Assembly (NCBI GenBank): GCA_020725865.1
Contig: DYEC01000021.1
Location: 1 to 55,236 of the forward strand
DNA: 55,236 bases
Direction of reading: 5' to 3'
From: Anaerolinea sp.
GTDB lineage: Bacteria > Chloroflexota > Anaerolineae > Anaerolineales > Anaerolineaceae
The notes below the pieces were generated by a model, which was given only the letters and a program-made list of their open reading frames with translations, searched no databases and was not told where the DNA came from. Shown here piece by piece: positions 7,485 through 15,847 of this stretch (position 1 is the first letter of the stretch; every line of letters starts with the position of its first letter). The position numbers were made by a program, and so were the translations under genes.

Positions 7485-8669
7485 TCAATGAATCACGCCC
7501 AGTTTTTTCCCGACTCTGGCAAATATTTCCAGTCCCTTTTGCAAATCTTCCTGGCTGTGAGCAGCAGAGATCATTACCCGGATGCGCGCCTTGCCGCGCG
7601 GCACCGTAGGGAAACCCAGCGCCATGGCAAAGACGCCTTCCTCGAACAGCTCGCGGCTGAACTGTTGTGCAAGCGGTGCCTCACCCAGCATGATCGGAGT
7701 AATCGGAGTAACGCTCAGCCCGGTGTCAAACCCTAGGCGGCGCATTTCAGATTTGAAATAATTGGCATTTGCCCAGAGCTTGTCTACCAGTTCGGTGGAG
7801 TTTTCCAGAATATCCAGCGCGGCGATACAGGCAGCTACATCTGCCGGCGTCGCGGCTGAAGAGAACAGGAAAGGACGACCGCGCTGGCGCAGCCATTCAA
7901 CAATCAGCGGGCTGCCTGCCACCGCACCGCCCACCACGCCAAAGGCTTTGGAAAAAGTGCCAACTTCAACATCTACTTTACCGTGAAGGTCAAAGTGGTC
8001 AACGATTCCCCGACCGCCGCGCCCAAGCACGCCCTCACCGTGCGCGTCATCCACCATCAACATCACTTCATGCTGGCTGGTGACTTCGTAGATCTTGTCC
8101 AGGGGAGCAATGTCACCGTCCATGCTGAATACCCCATCGGTAACTGCCAGCCCGCGCCTGTACTTTCCCTTGTTTTGCCGGATTGCCTCATCCAGTGCAT
8201 CAGGGTTAACATGATTATAGCGAACAATCGTTGCCCCAGAAAGTCGGCAGGCATCTATGATGCTGGCGTGGTTTAGCTCATCTGAGTAGATCACGTCTTC
8301 CTTGCCCACCAGCGCCGGAATGGCAGCTAAATTTGCCATAAAACCGGATTGAAAGGTGATCGCCGCCTCAACATTTTTAAAACGTGCCAGCCGCCGTTCC
8401 AGCTCCAAATGCAGCTCCAGCGTCCCGGCGATGGTGCGCACCGCTGCCGGACCGACACCATAAACATTCAAAATCTCTTGCGCGGCTCTAACCATCTGGG
8501 GATGATTTGCCAGCCCAAGATAGTTATTTGAGCAAAAATTCAGCACTCGTTTGCCGTCCACCACCAGCCAGGCACCCTGGGCTGATCCGATGGTGCGAAT
8601 GCGGTTATAAAGCCCCGCTTGTTTGAGTGCTTCCAGCTCCTCCTGGATCCAATCAAGTCGTTTGGACAT
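7485..8669 (-). CDS. kbl: Glycine C-acetyltransferase / 2-amino-3-ketobutyrate CoA ligase (AONS family)
   Basis: A 394-residue PLP enzyme of the alpha-oxoamine synthase family, with CGAGGAG before the ATG. The N-terminal '[16 protein letters not shown]', '[21 protein letters not shown]', '[16 protein letters not shown]', '[17 protein letters not shown]' and the PLP-lysine motif TFSKAFG are all present. This family condenses an amino acid with an acyl-CoA. Kbl makes or cleaves 2-amino-3-ketobutyrate in threonine/glycine metabolism, and BioF makes 7-keto-8-aminopelargonate. The start (about 30 residues before [11 protein letters not shown]) and the overall length resemble Kbl more. No tdh or bio gene is adjacent, so the substrate call is moderate. 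Confidence 0.75.
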   Translation of the reverse strand: MSKRLDWIQEELEALKQAGLYNRIRTIGSAQGAWLVVDGKRVLNFCSNNYLGLANHPQMVRAAQEILNVYGVGPAAVRTIAGTLELHLELERRLARFKNVEAAITFQSGFMANLAAIPALVGKEDVIYSDELNHASIIDACRLSGATIVRYNHVNPDALDEAIRQNKGKYRRGLAVTDGVFSMDGDIAPLDKIYEVTSQHEVMLMVDDAHGEGVLGRGGRGIVDHFDLHGKVDVEVGTFSKAFGVVGGAVAGSPLIVEWLRQRGRPFLFSSAATPADVAACIAALDILENSTELVDKLWANANYFKSEMRRLGFDTGLSVTPITPIMLGEAPLAQQFSRELFEEGVFAMALGFPTVPRGKARIRVMISAAHSQEDLQKGLEIFARVGKKLGVIH

Positions 8670-8809
8670 TTTCTCCTCGGTTACTTTTTATGGGGATGAT
8701 TTGTTTTGAGAGGTGTATGTTCTCTCTGATTTGCATTATACTCGATTCGGATGCCGCAGGATACAGAGGAACGAACCTGGGTCGGAGAATGAGCACTGGC
8801 TGGATGATG

Positions 8810-10477
8810 TCAGGGGGCTGATGATAACACATCGTTGCTACTGGGCAAAGTGATTTGTGCATCTGTTATATAACCGATTTCAACTAATGTATCGCGAATT
8901 ATTTGCGTTGCACCGGGTTTGATAACCACAGTTGTAGGATTGAGTGCCTCGCCCAGAAAGCGGGCGGCGCGTGTCTTGCGAAGCGCGGTCAAGATTTCAG
9001 GCGAGGTAACTCGCAGCAGTGATACCTGTTCCAGATGCGCCTGAGCGCCGAATTTCTCCCAGCGTTCAAGTGCCTGCGTTAGCATGGGGGGAAGCGGAGC
9101 AGCGCTGTTTCGTTGAAGAAGCTTGAGCAGGTCAGAGGTACGCAGTCCTTGTTGTTGGGCGCGTTGCAAAGACGCTGGTGTTATGCGATAGTGATACTCC
9201 CGTTCCGTTTCTTCTTCCCAGAGGCAGAATCGGGCGATTTGATAGCGCAACCAGCGCGGTGTGAGCGGAGAAAGTATCAGCCGTCCATTTGAGAAGACTT
9301 TTATCGGCTGGTTTTCTTCAGCGATGCCGACCGGGTTACTGCCATGCCAGAGTGCTTCTGACCAGCGAGAGAAACGAAAAGCGGTCACTGGTGCAGAATC
9401 CTCTGGCGCAGCCAGGTCGATAAAACCCAGCCAGTGCAGAATGCCGGTAATGATGAACCGTAGCAATGCCCCTTCTACCTCGTCCCAGCAGGCAAAGCCG
9501 CGCAAGTAGGTGTCGCTATCAGCGCGGCGGATAAACCAGGTGTCGTAATCACCCGCAGTGCGTTGAAAATCAGGCTGGCTTTCCTTGACTGCCGCGATGA
9601 ACGCCGCGAGATTCCACCAAGTTTGTTCGGGGAGATGGCTAAGCAGGGTCATCACTGCTTGGCGTGTTACGAGCGGGTTGTTCTGCCATTCCCCTTCAAA
9701 CTTTAAGTCGGGTAAGAGGCGCAAATCATTAAAGATAGAACTGTTTAGCCATGTCTGCGCCAGAAAGTTGAGCGCTGCATTGCGGGGTAGCTTGAGAAAT
9801 GTGCGGCTGTTTTCCGGAATTGGAAAACCGTTACCATCCAGCAGACCGGCGGCGAGCAGAAGTTGCTCCAGAACGGGGAGCGGTACACTCCAGCGCTCAG
9901 TTTTCAATTCTGCATCCGGCAATCTCATACGCCGCGCTGCCAATAGCGTCGTGGCGTGGTCGAGGATGCGATCACTGGCGGGTAAGATATGGGCTGCTTC
10001 GCCCGGTGTAGCAGGACGGCCGAATTGTGGCTTCATCGAAAATGATGGTAATCCGATGAACTTAATCAGATCGTCTGGAATATAGGCGTATTCTTGCGGT
10101 TCGGGGGGCAAATCCAGAAAGACTTTTCCGATCAGTGCGCGGTACCAGAGAATTTCTGCCGGGGAGACTGGCTTTAGATCGGGGCGTTCTCGATCCCGTT
10201 TGGCTGCTCCGAAGACACGTACATCCCCAAAGCGCCGGGCGAACTGCGCCCAGGGCATTTTGCCTGCGCTCTCCAGAAGCGCCGCGAGCGCTTTTTGTGC
10301 ACTTTCGGGCAGGCTCTCTACCATCTCTATAACGGTCTGACGTTTAAGGATGGCTTCCAGCAGGATGGGCAGAGCGGTTGGCGCGTCGGGTGCGGTCAGG
10401 TCAACGCCCCAGGCTTCGGCAACAATTTTCAAAAACCCCAAATCATGTCCCTGAAGAGTGTGTTCAAGGTCTGGCAT
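8810..10477 (-). CDS. Helicase-associated (Helicase_C_3-like) protein without a helicase core
   Basis: A 555-residue protein that I recognise only in part. The N-terminal 130 residues ('LPESAQKALAALLESAGKMPW' then 'RRFGDVRVFG' and 'PVSPAEILWYRALIGKVF') and the C-terminal 90 residues ('LERWEKFGAQAHLEQVSLLRVTSPEILTALRK' then 'FLGEALNPTTVVIKPG' and 'TLVEIGY') resemble the XPB/Ssl2-type helicase-associated region found in some actinobacterial and Chloroflexi proteins. No Walker A, DEAH or other ATPase motif is visible, so it is not itself a helicase. Function is unknown. No good ribosome site precedes the ATG. It is monocistronic and divergent from the signalling block. Confidence 0.5.
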   Translation of the reverse strand: MPDLEHTLQGHDLGFLKIVAEAWGVDLTAPDAPTALPILLEAILKRQTVIEMVESLPESAQKALAALLESAGKMPWAQFARRFGDVRVFGAAKRDRERPDLKPVSPAEILWYRALIGKVFLDLPPEPQEYAYIPDDLIKFIGLPSFSMKPQFGRPATPGEAAHILPASDRILDHATTLLAARRMRLPDAELKTERWSVPLPVLEQLLLAAGLLDGNGFPIPENSRTFLKLPRNAALNFLAQTWLNSSIFNDLRLLPDLKFEGEWQNNPLVTRQAVMTLLSHLPEQTWWNLAAFIAAVKESQPDFQRTAGDYDTWFIRRADSDTYLRGFACWDEVEGALLRFIITGILHWLGFIDLAAPEDSAPVTAFRFSRWSEALWHGSNPVGIAEENQPIKVFSNGRLILSPLTPRWLRYQIARFCLWEEETEREYHYRITPASLQRAQQQGLRTSDLLKLLQRNSAAPLPPMLTQALERWEKFGAQAHLEQVSLLRVTSPEILTALRKTRAARFLGEALNPTTVVIKPGATQIIRDTLVEIGYITDAQITLPSSNDVLSSAP

Positions 10478-10607
10478 AGTAAAAGATTGTGTTTGAGAGG
10501 TTGTTTTTGATCATTATACGCAATTCGTGTTTGGGAAGGAAATGATCATTTGAAGGGTAGAATACCGGGTCTTACAATTTTGTGAACTCAAAATCCATTT
10601 GTTTTAA

Positions 10608-10636
10608 TTGACGCGCTTATTGCTTAACTGTATAAT
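10608..10636 (+). promoter_or_regulatory. Strong sigma-70 promoter of the DUF4388-GTPase operon
   Basis: TTGACG (10608-10613), a 17-base spacer and a perfect TATAAT (10631-10636). Transcription would start near 10643. This rules out the upstream in-frame start within the promoter (10608) and makes the ATG at 10677 the sensible start. Confidence 0.85.
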
Positions 10637-10676
10637 CTTCATGAAGGCTTCCCAATTCGGTAAGCCGAGGCAGGCT

Positions 10677-11492
10677 ATGGCATTAAAAGGGAATTTAAGG
10701 GATTTTACCATTACCCAGCTTCTCAATCTGATCAGTCTGGCACAAAAAACTGGCGCGCTGATGATTGAGGGACCAACAGAAGCAGCGCAGGTCTATTTTC
10801 GTGAGGGGAAGCTGGCTTTTGCGTGCATTGGGCAGGAAGATGGCAGTCTTGCGGGGGTCTTGCAGCGCAGCCAGAAGATTTCCATGGGACAATATCGGCT
10901 TTTGAGAGAGCGCGCTGCACACATGAGCGATAAGGAACTTGGACTGTTGCTGATTAATGCAGGCTATGTGAGTCAGGAAGATATTCTGAACAGCCTTCAG
11001 CAATACTTTATTTGTGTTGTTCGTCGGTTATTTACCTGGGTGGAAGGGTTCTTTCACTTTGAAGCGGGTCAGATGCCCCCTTCAGATAAGATTACTGTTC
11101 GTCTGGATTTGGAAAACTTAATCATTGAGGGTTCACGCCAGTTGCGCGAATGGGAGTTATTGCAGCAAGAGATTCCCAGTCTGGATATGGCGCTTAAGTT
11201 CACCGATCGACCCGGCACCAACATTCGCAATATTAATCTGAGTGTAGAAGAGTGGCGGGTGATTTCGTACGTCAATCCGAAAAACACCATGCGTCAGATA
11301 ATGCGTGCGGCAAAGATGAACGAACTGGAAATTCGCCGCGTGGTTTATGGGCTACTGCAAGCTGGTCTGGTGGAGATTATCCGACCGGAAGGCGCTCCAA
11401 TTCCGGTCACCAGCAGTATGTTCCCTACACAAAACCGTGAAGAGCAAAAATCGCTGGTCAACCGCCTGATTGAGCGCATTCGGGCTATCTAA
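10677..11492 (+). CDS. DUF4388 (PATAN) domain signalling protein
   Basis: The start is set at ATG 10677 (MALKGNLRDF), about 34 bases after the predicted transcription start and with GAGG upstream. The 271-residue product begins with the DUF4388 signature 'LKGNLRDFTITQLLNLISLAQKTGALMIEG' then 'AQVYFREGKLAFACIG'. The second half has helical segments and a C-terminal winged-helix-like region ('LSVEEWRVISYVNPKNTMRQIMRAAKMNELEIRRVVYGLLQAGLVEII'). DUF4388/PATAN domains are found in bacterial response-regulator and gliding or polarity proteins and are thought to mediate protein contacts. The next gene, 25 bases downstream, is an MglA-like GTPase, a combination often seen, so the two probably act together. 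Confidence 0.85.
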   Translation: MALKGNLRDFTITQLLNLISLAQKTGALMIEGPTEAAQVYFREGKLAFACIGQEDGSLAGVLQRSQKISMGQYRLLRERAAHMSDKELGLLLINAGYVSQEDILNSLQQYFICVVRRLFTWVEGFFHFEAGQMPPSDKITVRLDLENLIIEGSRQLREWELLQQEIPSLDMALKFTDRPGTNIRNINLSVEEWRVISYVNPKNTMRQIMRAAKMNELEIRRVVYGLLQAGLVEIIRPEGAPIPVTSSMFPTQNREEQKSLVNRLIERIRAI

Positions 11493-11517
11493 ATCTATTC
11501 TTAAAGGACACGTTTTT

Positions 11518-12057
11518 ATGCAGACGGTTAAGATTGTGGTGACAGGACCGTTCAACGCTGGAAAAACTGAATTCATTCGTTCAGTGAGCGAAATTGATGT
11601 AGTTTCCACAGAAAGAAAAATCTCTGCACGCAATGAGCGAATAAAAGAGGCTACGACTGTAGCGATGGATTTTGGACGTATTACTGTGGACGATGATCTT
11701 GTGTTGTACTTGTTTGGCACACCTGGACAAAAGCGTTTTGACTTCATGTGGGAGATTCTTTCGGAAGGGATGCTGGGTTTTATTGTTCTGGTAGATAGCA
11801 CCCGTCCGGAAACATTTCGTGAAGCGCGTGGAATTTTGGAGACTTTCAAAGCTTATGCACCAACACCTTATGTTGTGGCCGCGAACAAACAGGATTGCAA
11901 AGATGCCTGGGAAATTGCTGATATGCGTGTAGCTTTGCGGCTGGATTCAAAAATTAAATTTTTGCCGTGTGTTGCCACGAAAAAGGACAAAGTGAAGGCC
12001 GTTTTGCTGGAACTTTTGTACAGTATTCTAGAAGAGATGGAGACGGGAAAGGCTTAA
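11518..12057 (+). CDS. MglA/Srprb-like small Ras-type GTPase
   Basis: A 179-residue protein; the start is at the ATG after AAAGGA (the frame extends 16 codons upstream into the preceding gene). P-loop G1 GPFNAGKT is at residues 10-17. The G3 region reads FGTPGQ (66-71), where the usual DxxGQ aspartate is replaced, as in MglA (TVPGQ) and related proteins. G4 NKQD is at 123-126. MglA-type GTPases switch between GTP and GDP states to set cell polarity or motility and normally work with a Roadblock/MglB activating protein. No Roadblock gene is in this window. The flanking DUF4388 protein is the likely partner. Confidence 0.88.
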   Translation: MQTVKIVVTGPFNAGKTEFIRSVSEIDVVSTERKISARNERIKEATTVAMDFGRITVDDDLVLYLFGTPGQKRFDFMWEILSEGMLGFIVLVDSTRPETFREARGILETFKAYAPTPYVVAANKQDCKDAWEIADMRVALRLDSKIKFLPCVATKKDKVKAVLLELLYSILEEMETGKA

Positions 12058-12078
12058 CAGCTCCCGCAGGGTGATCCG

Positions 12079-12879
12079 GTGTCCTCAATTACCACCAGCC
12101 AGGGGATTGTTCATTATGAAGTATACGGACGCGGACGTCCGGTGATTTTTTTGCACGGCTGGCTGGGATCATGGGGGTTGTGGCAGGAAACAATGAATAA
12201 TATCGGGCGCTTCTATCGCGCCTATGCATTGGATTTTTGGGGGTTTGGCGAGTCGGGGAAGAAGCGCACAACGTATGATGTGCAGGATTTCGTCAGCCTG
12301 GTGGATCAGTTTATGGATCAACTGGGGATTGTACGTGCGCCGTTGGTGGGGCATAGCATGGGGGGCACGGTCAGCTTGCTGGTGGCAATGCAGTATCCGC
12401 AACGAGTTGAAAAGGTGGTGGTCATTGGATCGCCAATAGTCGGGTCTTCGCTGGCGCTTACGTTGAAACTGGCAGGGCGCCGCCCGGTTGCCGCGACGCT
12501 GTTTAACCTGATGGGGTTGTTCCGCCTTGGGCTGCGGCTTGCTGCGCCCTTCATGTGTAAGGATGAGCGCTTTCCGAATATGATTCTGAACGATCTCAGT
12601 CGTACGACACTGGAATCTTTTCTGTTAAGCATTGCCTCGTTGCGTAACACGGATTTGCGTCCACGATTAAATCAAATTCAAGTACCAGTCATGGGTATGT
12701 ATGGTGACCGGGATATTATTGTCCATCCCGATCAATGGCAGCCTCTGCAGAGGGGTATTACCACGGCGCGCATTGAACGATATCCCAATGCAGGGCATTT
12801 CATCATGCTGGATGAACCACAAAGCTTTATGCAGACCCTCAAAGATTTTCTTGATGATACAACAACGGATTCTGTATGA
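12079..12879 (+). CDS. Alpha/beta hydrolase with complete catalytic triad
   Basis: A 266-residue protein with a GTG start, 21 bases after the GTPase. It has the oxyanion-side HGW motif (about 26-28), the nucleophile elbow GHSMGG (Ser93), the acid GDRD near residue 212 and the catalytic His in NAGHFIML. The substrate cannot be told from the sequence. Over the first 100 residues it aligns without gaps to the hydrolase at 23200-23988 in this window, which has lost the serine. The gene ends in an ATGA overlap with the V4R gene, so the two are translationally coupled. Confidence 0.88.
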   Translation: MSSITTSQGIVHYEVYGRGRPVIFLHGWLGSWGLWQETMNNIGRFYRAYALDFWGFGESGKKRTTYDVQDFVSLVDQFMDQLGIVRAPLVGHSMGGTVSLLVAMQYPQRVEKVVVIGSPIVGSSLALTLKLAGRRPVAATLFNLMGLFRLGLRLAAPFMCKDERFPNMILNDLSRTTLESFLLSIASLRNTDLRPRLNQIQVPVMGMYGDRDIIVHPDQWQPLQRGITTARIERYPNAGHFIMLDEPQSFMQTLKDFLDDTTTDSV

Positions 12880-13511
12880 CGACTCTGAAATCCTGCCACT
12901 GTTCTCATGAATTAAGTCAGGTGCTTTTGGCGGGGATGCAGGAAATTGTTGGGCAATCTGGCGTGATGGCGGCGCTGAACACCGTCAGCTTGATGGGCTC
13001 GAAAGATGAGGCGCTTACGTGCTTTGAGCCGGGGGGCGGCAACCTGACCTTTGAAGGGATTGTCAGTTTATTCAAAGCTATGGAGCAGTTATATGGAATA
13101 AGGGGCGGTCATGGTGTTGTTCTGCGCTCTGGTAAGGCGGCTTTCAAGTATTTGTTGCGGCGCTTTGGTGTGCAAATGAGGTTAAGTGAGCTAGAGTATC
13201 GTTTGCTACCTGCCCCGCAGCGTTTAAAGGCGGGTCTGGTGGCACTGGGAGAAATACTTTCATTCCATTGCAACACACCTGTGCAGGTGGCAGAAAACGA
13301 GAGCGCTTGGATCTGGCGGATGGATCAATGCCCATGGTGCTTGGGCAGGCAGTCTGAAGAAAGTGGCGTTTGTTATTTCATCACCGGTTTGCTTCAGGAA
13401 TACTTCTCCTGGGTGAGCGGGGGGCGGTATTACGAGGTACGTGAAGCTGAGTGCCAAGCGGCAAGCGGATTGGCTTGTGTGTTTCAAATTAGCAAGCAGC
13501 CATTGGATTGA
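12876..13511 (+). CDS. V4R (4-vinyl reductase) domain protein
   Basis: A 211-residue protein starting in an ATGA overlap with the hydrolase. The C-terminal half carries the V4R hallmark of cysteines near the end ('REAECQAASGLACVFQI') plus 'QCPWCLGRQSEESGVCYFITGLLQEYFSWVSGGRYYEV'. There are nine cysteines in total, including a CHCS cluster at the N-terminus. V4R domains bind small hydrophobic ligands and occur in bacteriochlorophyll biosynthesis and in sensors or adaptor proteins. In this setting a ligand-sensing role is more likely than a pigment one, since no photosynthesis gene is nearby. Metal binding by the extra cysteines is possible. Confidence 0.75.
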   Translation: MTTLKSCHCSHELSQVLLAGMQEIVGQSGVMAALNTVSLMGSKDEALTCFEPGGGNLTFEGIVSLFKAMEQLYGIRGGHGVVLRSGKAAFKYLLRRFGVQMRLSELEYRLLPAPQRLKAGLVALGEILSFHCNTPVQVAENESAWIWRMDQCPWCLGRQSEESGVCYFITGLLQEYFSWVSGGRYYEVREAECQAASGLACVFQISKQPLD

Positions 13512-13513
13512 GA

Positions 13514-14791
13514 ATGTTCAAGATAATCTTGCAAAACAAACGGCCGATAGCACCCTTCAACGAGCCTGCGCGCGACCTGCGTATTCAGAATAAACCGCTC
13601 TGGTTGTTGCAGCGAGATGTGTTAGCTCCATTTGTGAGCCGCGAGTTTGAATTGCCGCCTGGGGCGCGCCTGCCCAAAACGCGCGAACCCTGTCTGGTAT
13701 ATCGGGATAATCTGTTCTTTGATGAGTTTTACATTGGGGAATTTATCGCGCAAGCGCGGAAACGTTCTTATCCTTCTCGAGCGGCTTTCTCGTTGAAGGA
13801 TGCGGCGTTTCGGGAACACTGCCTGCCCCTATCAATTTCCTATTCGCCGGCAGGTGATCTGTATCTGGCAGATTTATGGTACTATCCCAACGGTCCGCAG
13901 CCTGATGCCGAACCGCTAGTGATTGATCTGCTGGCGCGTGAGATTGGATATTATCATGTGCCGACGTATATGGCGGTTGAAAAGGGTGATTTGGTTTATC
14001 AGGTGCCGTTGCGTAGTCTGATGGCTATTGACACCTGGGTGCACGTTTTCCTTGCTGATACCGTATTCGGCTTATTCGGACGCGGGGCAAGGTTTGAAGA
14101 TCGCTTAAACCGTGACCCCCTCTTTAAACTCAAGGTACTCGCCAGTGCTTTATATGAGGGCAGGCAATTGCTGGAGTGTTCAGCCGTGGTCAAAACCGGT
14201 CGCAACTGTGTGATTGATCCCACTGCTATCATTCACGGACCGACAAGCATTGGTGATAATGTGACTATTGGAGCTGGGGCAGTGATTGAGAACTGCATCA
14301 TTGGTAGCAATGTGAACATTTCTCAGGGCTGTCAATTGATGCTCTCTGTGGTGGGGGATGGGACGTTTTTACCTTTTCGTGCGTCGCTGTTTATGACCAC
14401 AATCATGGATAACAGTATGGTGGCGCAGAATACCTGTTTGCAAATGTGCGTGGTGGGGCGTAATTCTTTTATAGGCGCGGGCAACACGTTCACCGATTTC
14501 AACCTGTTATCTTCACCGATCAAGGCGCGCGACTCGTATGGTGAGCTGAAGAATTGCAACCGTCCGGTTTTGGGTGGTTGTGTTGGACACAATTGCCGTA
14601 TCGGCGCTGGTTTTGTGATCTACCCTGCACGCATGATCGAGTCAGATGTTGTGTTAGTGGCTACCAATGAGCGGCGTGTAATCAGCAAGGATATATGGTT
14701 TGAGAATAGTGATCATCACTGGCTAAAGCTTGACCAGCGGTATCCACGCCTGTATCCCAGACCTGGAGAGAAAGTCGCCGAATCCTGGTGA
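13514..14791 (+). CDS. Left-handed beta-helix (hexapeptide repeat) protein
   Basis: A 425-residue protein. An N-terminal part of about 225 residues is not recognised (it has a hydrophobic stretch 'IDTWVHVFLADTVFGLFG'). It is followed by hexapeptide repeats: 'CVIDPTAIIHGPTSIGDNVTIGAGAVIENCIIGSNVNISQG', then 'LQMCVVGRNSFIGAGN' and 'GGCVGHNCRIGAGFVIYPAR'. This is the LbH fold of acyl- and nucleotidyl-transferases such as GlmU or carbonic anhydrases. No nucleotidyltransferase motif is visible at the N-terminus. A TTG six bases upstream is an alternative start. The gene follows the V4R gene by 2 bases and probably ends this operon. Confidence 0.78.
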   Translation: MFKIILQNKRPIAPFNEPARDLRIQNKPLWLLQRDVLAPFVSREFELPPGARLPKTREPCLVYRDNLFFDEFYIGEFIAQARKRSYPSRAAFSLKDAAFREHCLPLSISYSPAGDLYLADLWYYPNGPQPDAEPLVIDLLAREIGYYHVPTYMAVEKGDLVYQVPLRSLMAIDTWVHVFLADTVFGLFGRGARFEDRLNRDPLFKLKVLASALYEGRQLLECSAVVKTGRNCVIDPTAIIHGPTSIGDNVTIGAGAVIENCIIGSNVNISQGCQLMLSVVGDGTFLPFRASLFMTTIMDNSMVAQNTCLQMCVVGRNSFIGAGNTFTDFNLLSSPIKARDSYGELKNCNRPVLGGCVGHNCRIGAGFVIYPARMIESDVVLVATNERRVISKDIWFENSDHHWLKLDQRYPRLYPRPGEKVAESW

Positions 14792-14801
14792 ATGTTAACA
14801 G

Positions 14802-14830
14802 TTGTCATAAGTGGTACTTTCACGTATTAT
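14802..14830 (+). promoter_or_regulatory. Promoter of the response regulator/multi-GAF kinase operon
   Basis: TTGTCA (14802-14807), a 17-base spacer and TATTAT (14825-14830), 10 bases after the previous stop. It indicates that the two-component genes start a new transcript, with a leader of about 95 bases. Confidence 0.65.
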
Positions 14831-14930
14831 TATTGAATAAAGTTATGAGAAACATAGTATTGTGCCGGGTAAATAGGTTTGTCTGGCAAATTTTAAACTC
14901 TAGAAATGCAGAATCATGGGGAGGCTCACA

Positions 14931-15824
14931 ATGACGGACGCTCGCCTTTTGGTTGTGGAAGACGATCAGGATATTGCAAATATGTTGCGCATCTACTTTT
15001 CCGGTCAGGGTTATCAGGTAGATGTGGCTCACCGCGGCTCCGAAGCGTTGGAAAAGACGCGTCAAGGGATGCCGCATGTGATTGTGCTGGATATCATGTT
15101 GCCGGATATTGATGGTTATGAAGTGTGCCGCACGCTACGCACCAATACGCGCACCAGTCACATCCCCGTCATTTTTTTGACTCAGAAAGACGAACGGAGC
15201 GATAAATTGCAGGGACTGGAACTGGGGGCAGACAATTACATTACCAAGCCGTTCGATATTGAAGAGTTGAAGTTGTATGTGCAGAATGCCATCGCTCGCT
15301 CCGAGCGTGAGAGTTTGACCGATCCTCAGTCTGGTTTGCCATCGGGTCGCCTGATTGAGGATCAACTGCGTAAGGTAATCCGCCAGAAAGGCTGGGCTTT
15401 CATGGATGTACGCATTAATGCCTTTGAGCCGTTTAAGGATGTGTATGGGTTTATTGCTGCCAACGATGTACTTCGTTTTACCGGCATGTTGCTGGGTGAG
15501 GTGGTGGATCAATATGGCACATCCAATGACTTTATTGGACATGCGGGCGGGGATAACTTTGTGATTATCACCACCGAGAGCGCGGCACCTTCTATACGTC
15601 AAGCATTGAAGTCTCGCTTTGGTACTGAAGTATTGTCGCATTATAACTACCTCGACCGCCAGCAAGGTTTTATTATGGCTCCGGATGAGAATGGACGGAT
15701 TCAGAAGGCGCCTTTGATGAGTTTGACAGTTGGTACGGTGTCACCTTCGACCCATGTATTTGCAGATATTCGTGAGATTACTGAATTGGCGGCGGAGGAA
15801 CGTCGTAAAGATATTGGTAGCTGA
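14931..15824 (+). CDS. Response regulator with degenerate GGDEF output domain
   Basis: The start is set at ATG 14931, preceded by GGGGAGG; an in-frame ATG 15 bases upstream overlaps that site. The 297-residue protein has a receiver domain (LLVVEDDQD acidic pair, VLDIMLPD phosphoacceptor Asp, LTQKDE and TKPFD with the conserved Lys). A second domain follows, which aligns to a diguanylate cyclase: 'DPQSGLPSGRLIEDQL' matches D-LTGLPNR, and 'HAGGDNFVIIT' sits at the signature site. GGDNF instead of GG(D/E)EF, and loss of the second metal-site acid (MDVRINAF for xDIDxFK), suggest it does not make c-di-GMP. It may bind nucleotide or act as a scaffold. It probably receives phosphate from the downstream kinase. 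Confidence 0.85.
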   Translation: MTDARLLVVEDDQDIANMLRIYFSGQGYQVDVAHRGSEALEKTRQGMPHVIVLDIMLPDIDGYEVCRTLRTNTRTSHIPVIFLTQKDERSDKLQGLELGADNYITKPFDIEELKLYVQNAIARSERESLTDPQSGLPSGRLIEDQLRKVIRQKGWAFMDVRINAFEPFKDVYGFIAANDVLRFTGMLLGEVVDQYGTSNDFIGHAGGDNFVIITTESAAPSIRQALKSRFGTEVLSHYNYLDRQQGFIMAPDENGRIQKAPLMSLTVGTVSPSTHVFADIREITELAAEERRKDIGS

Positions 15825-15847
15825 AGGATGGTGAGGTCCTTCTTGTT

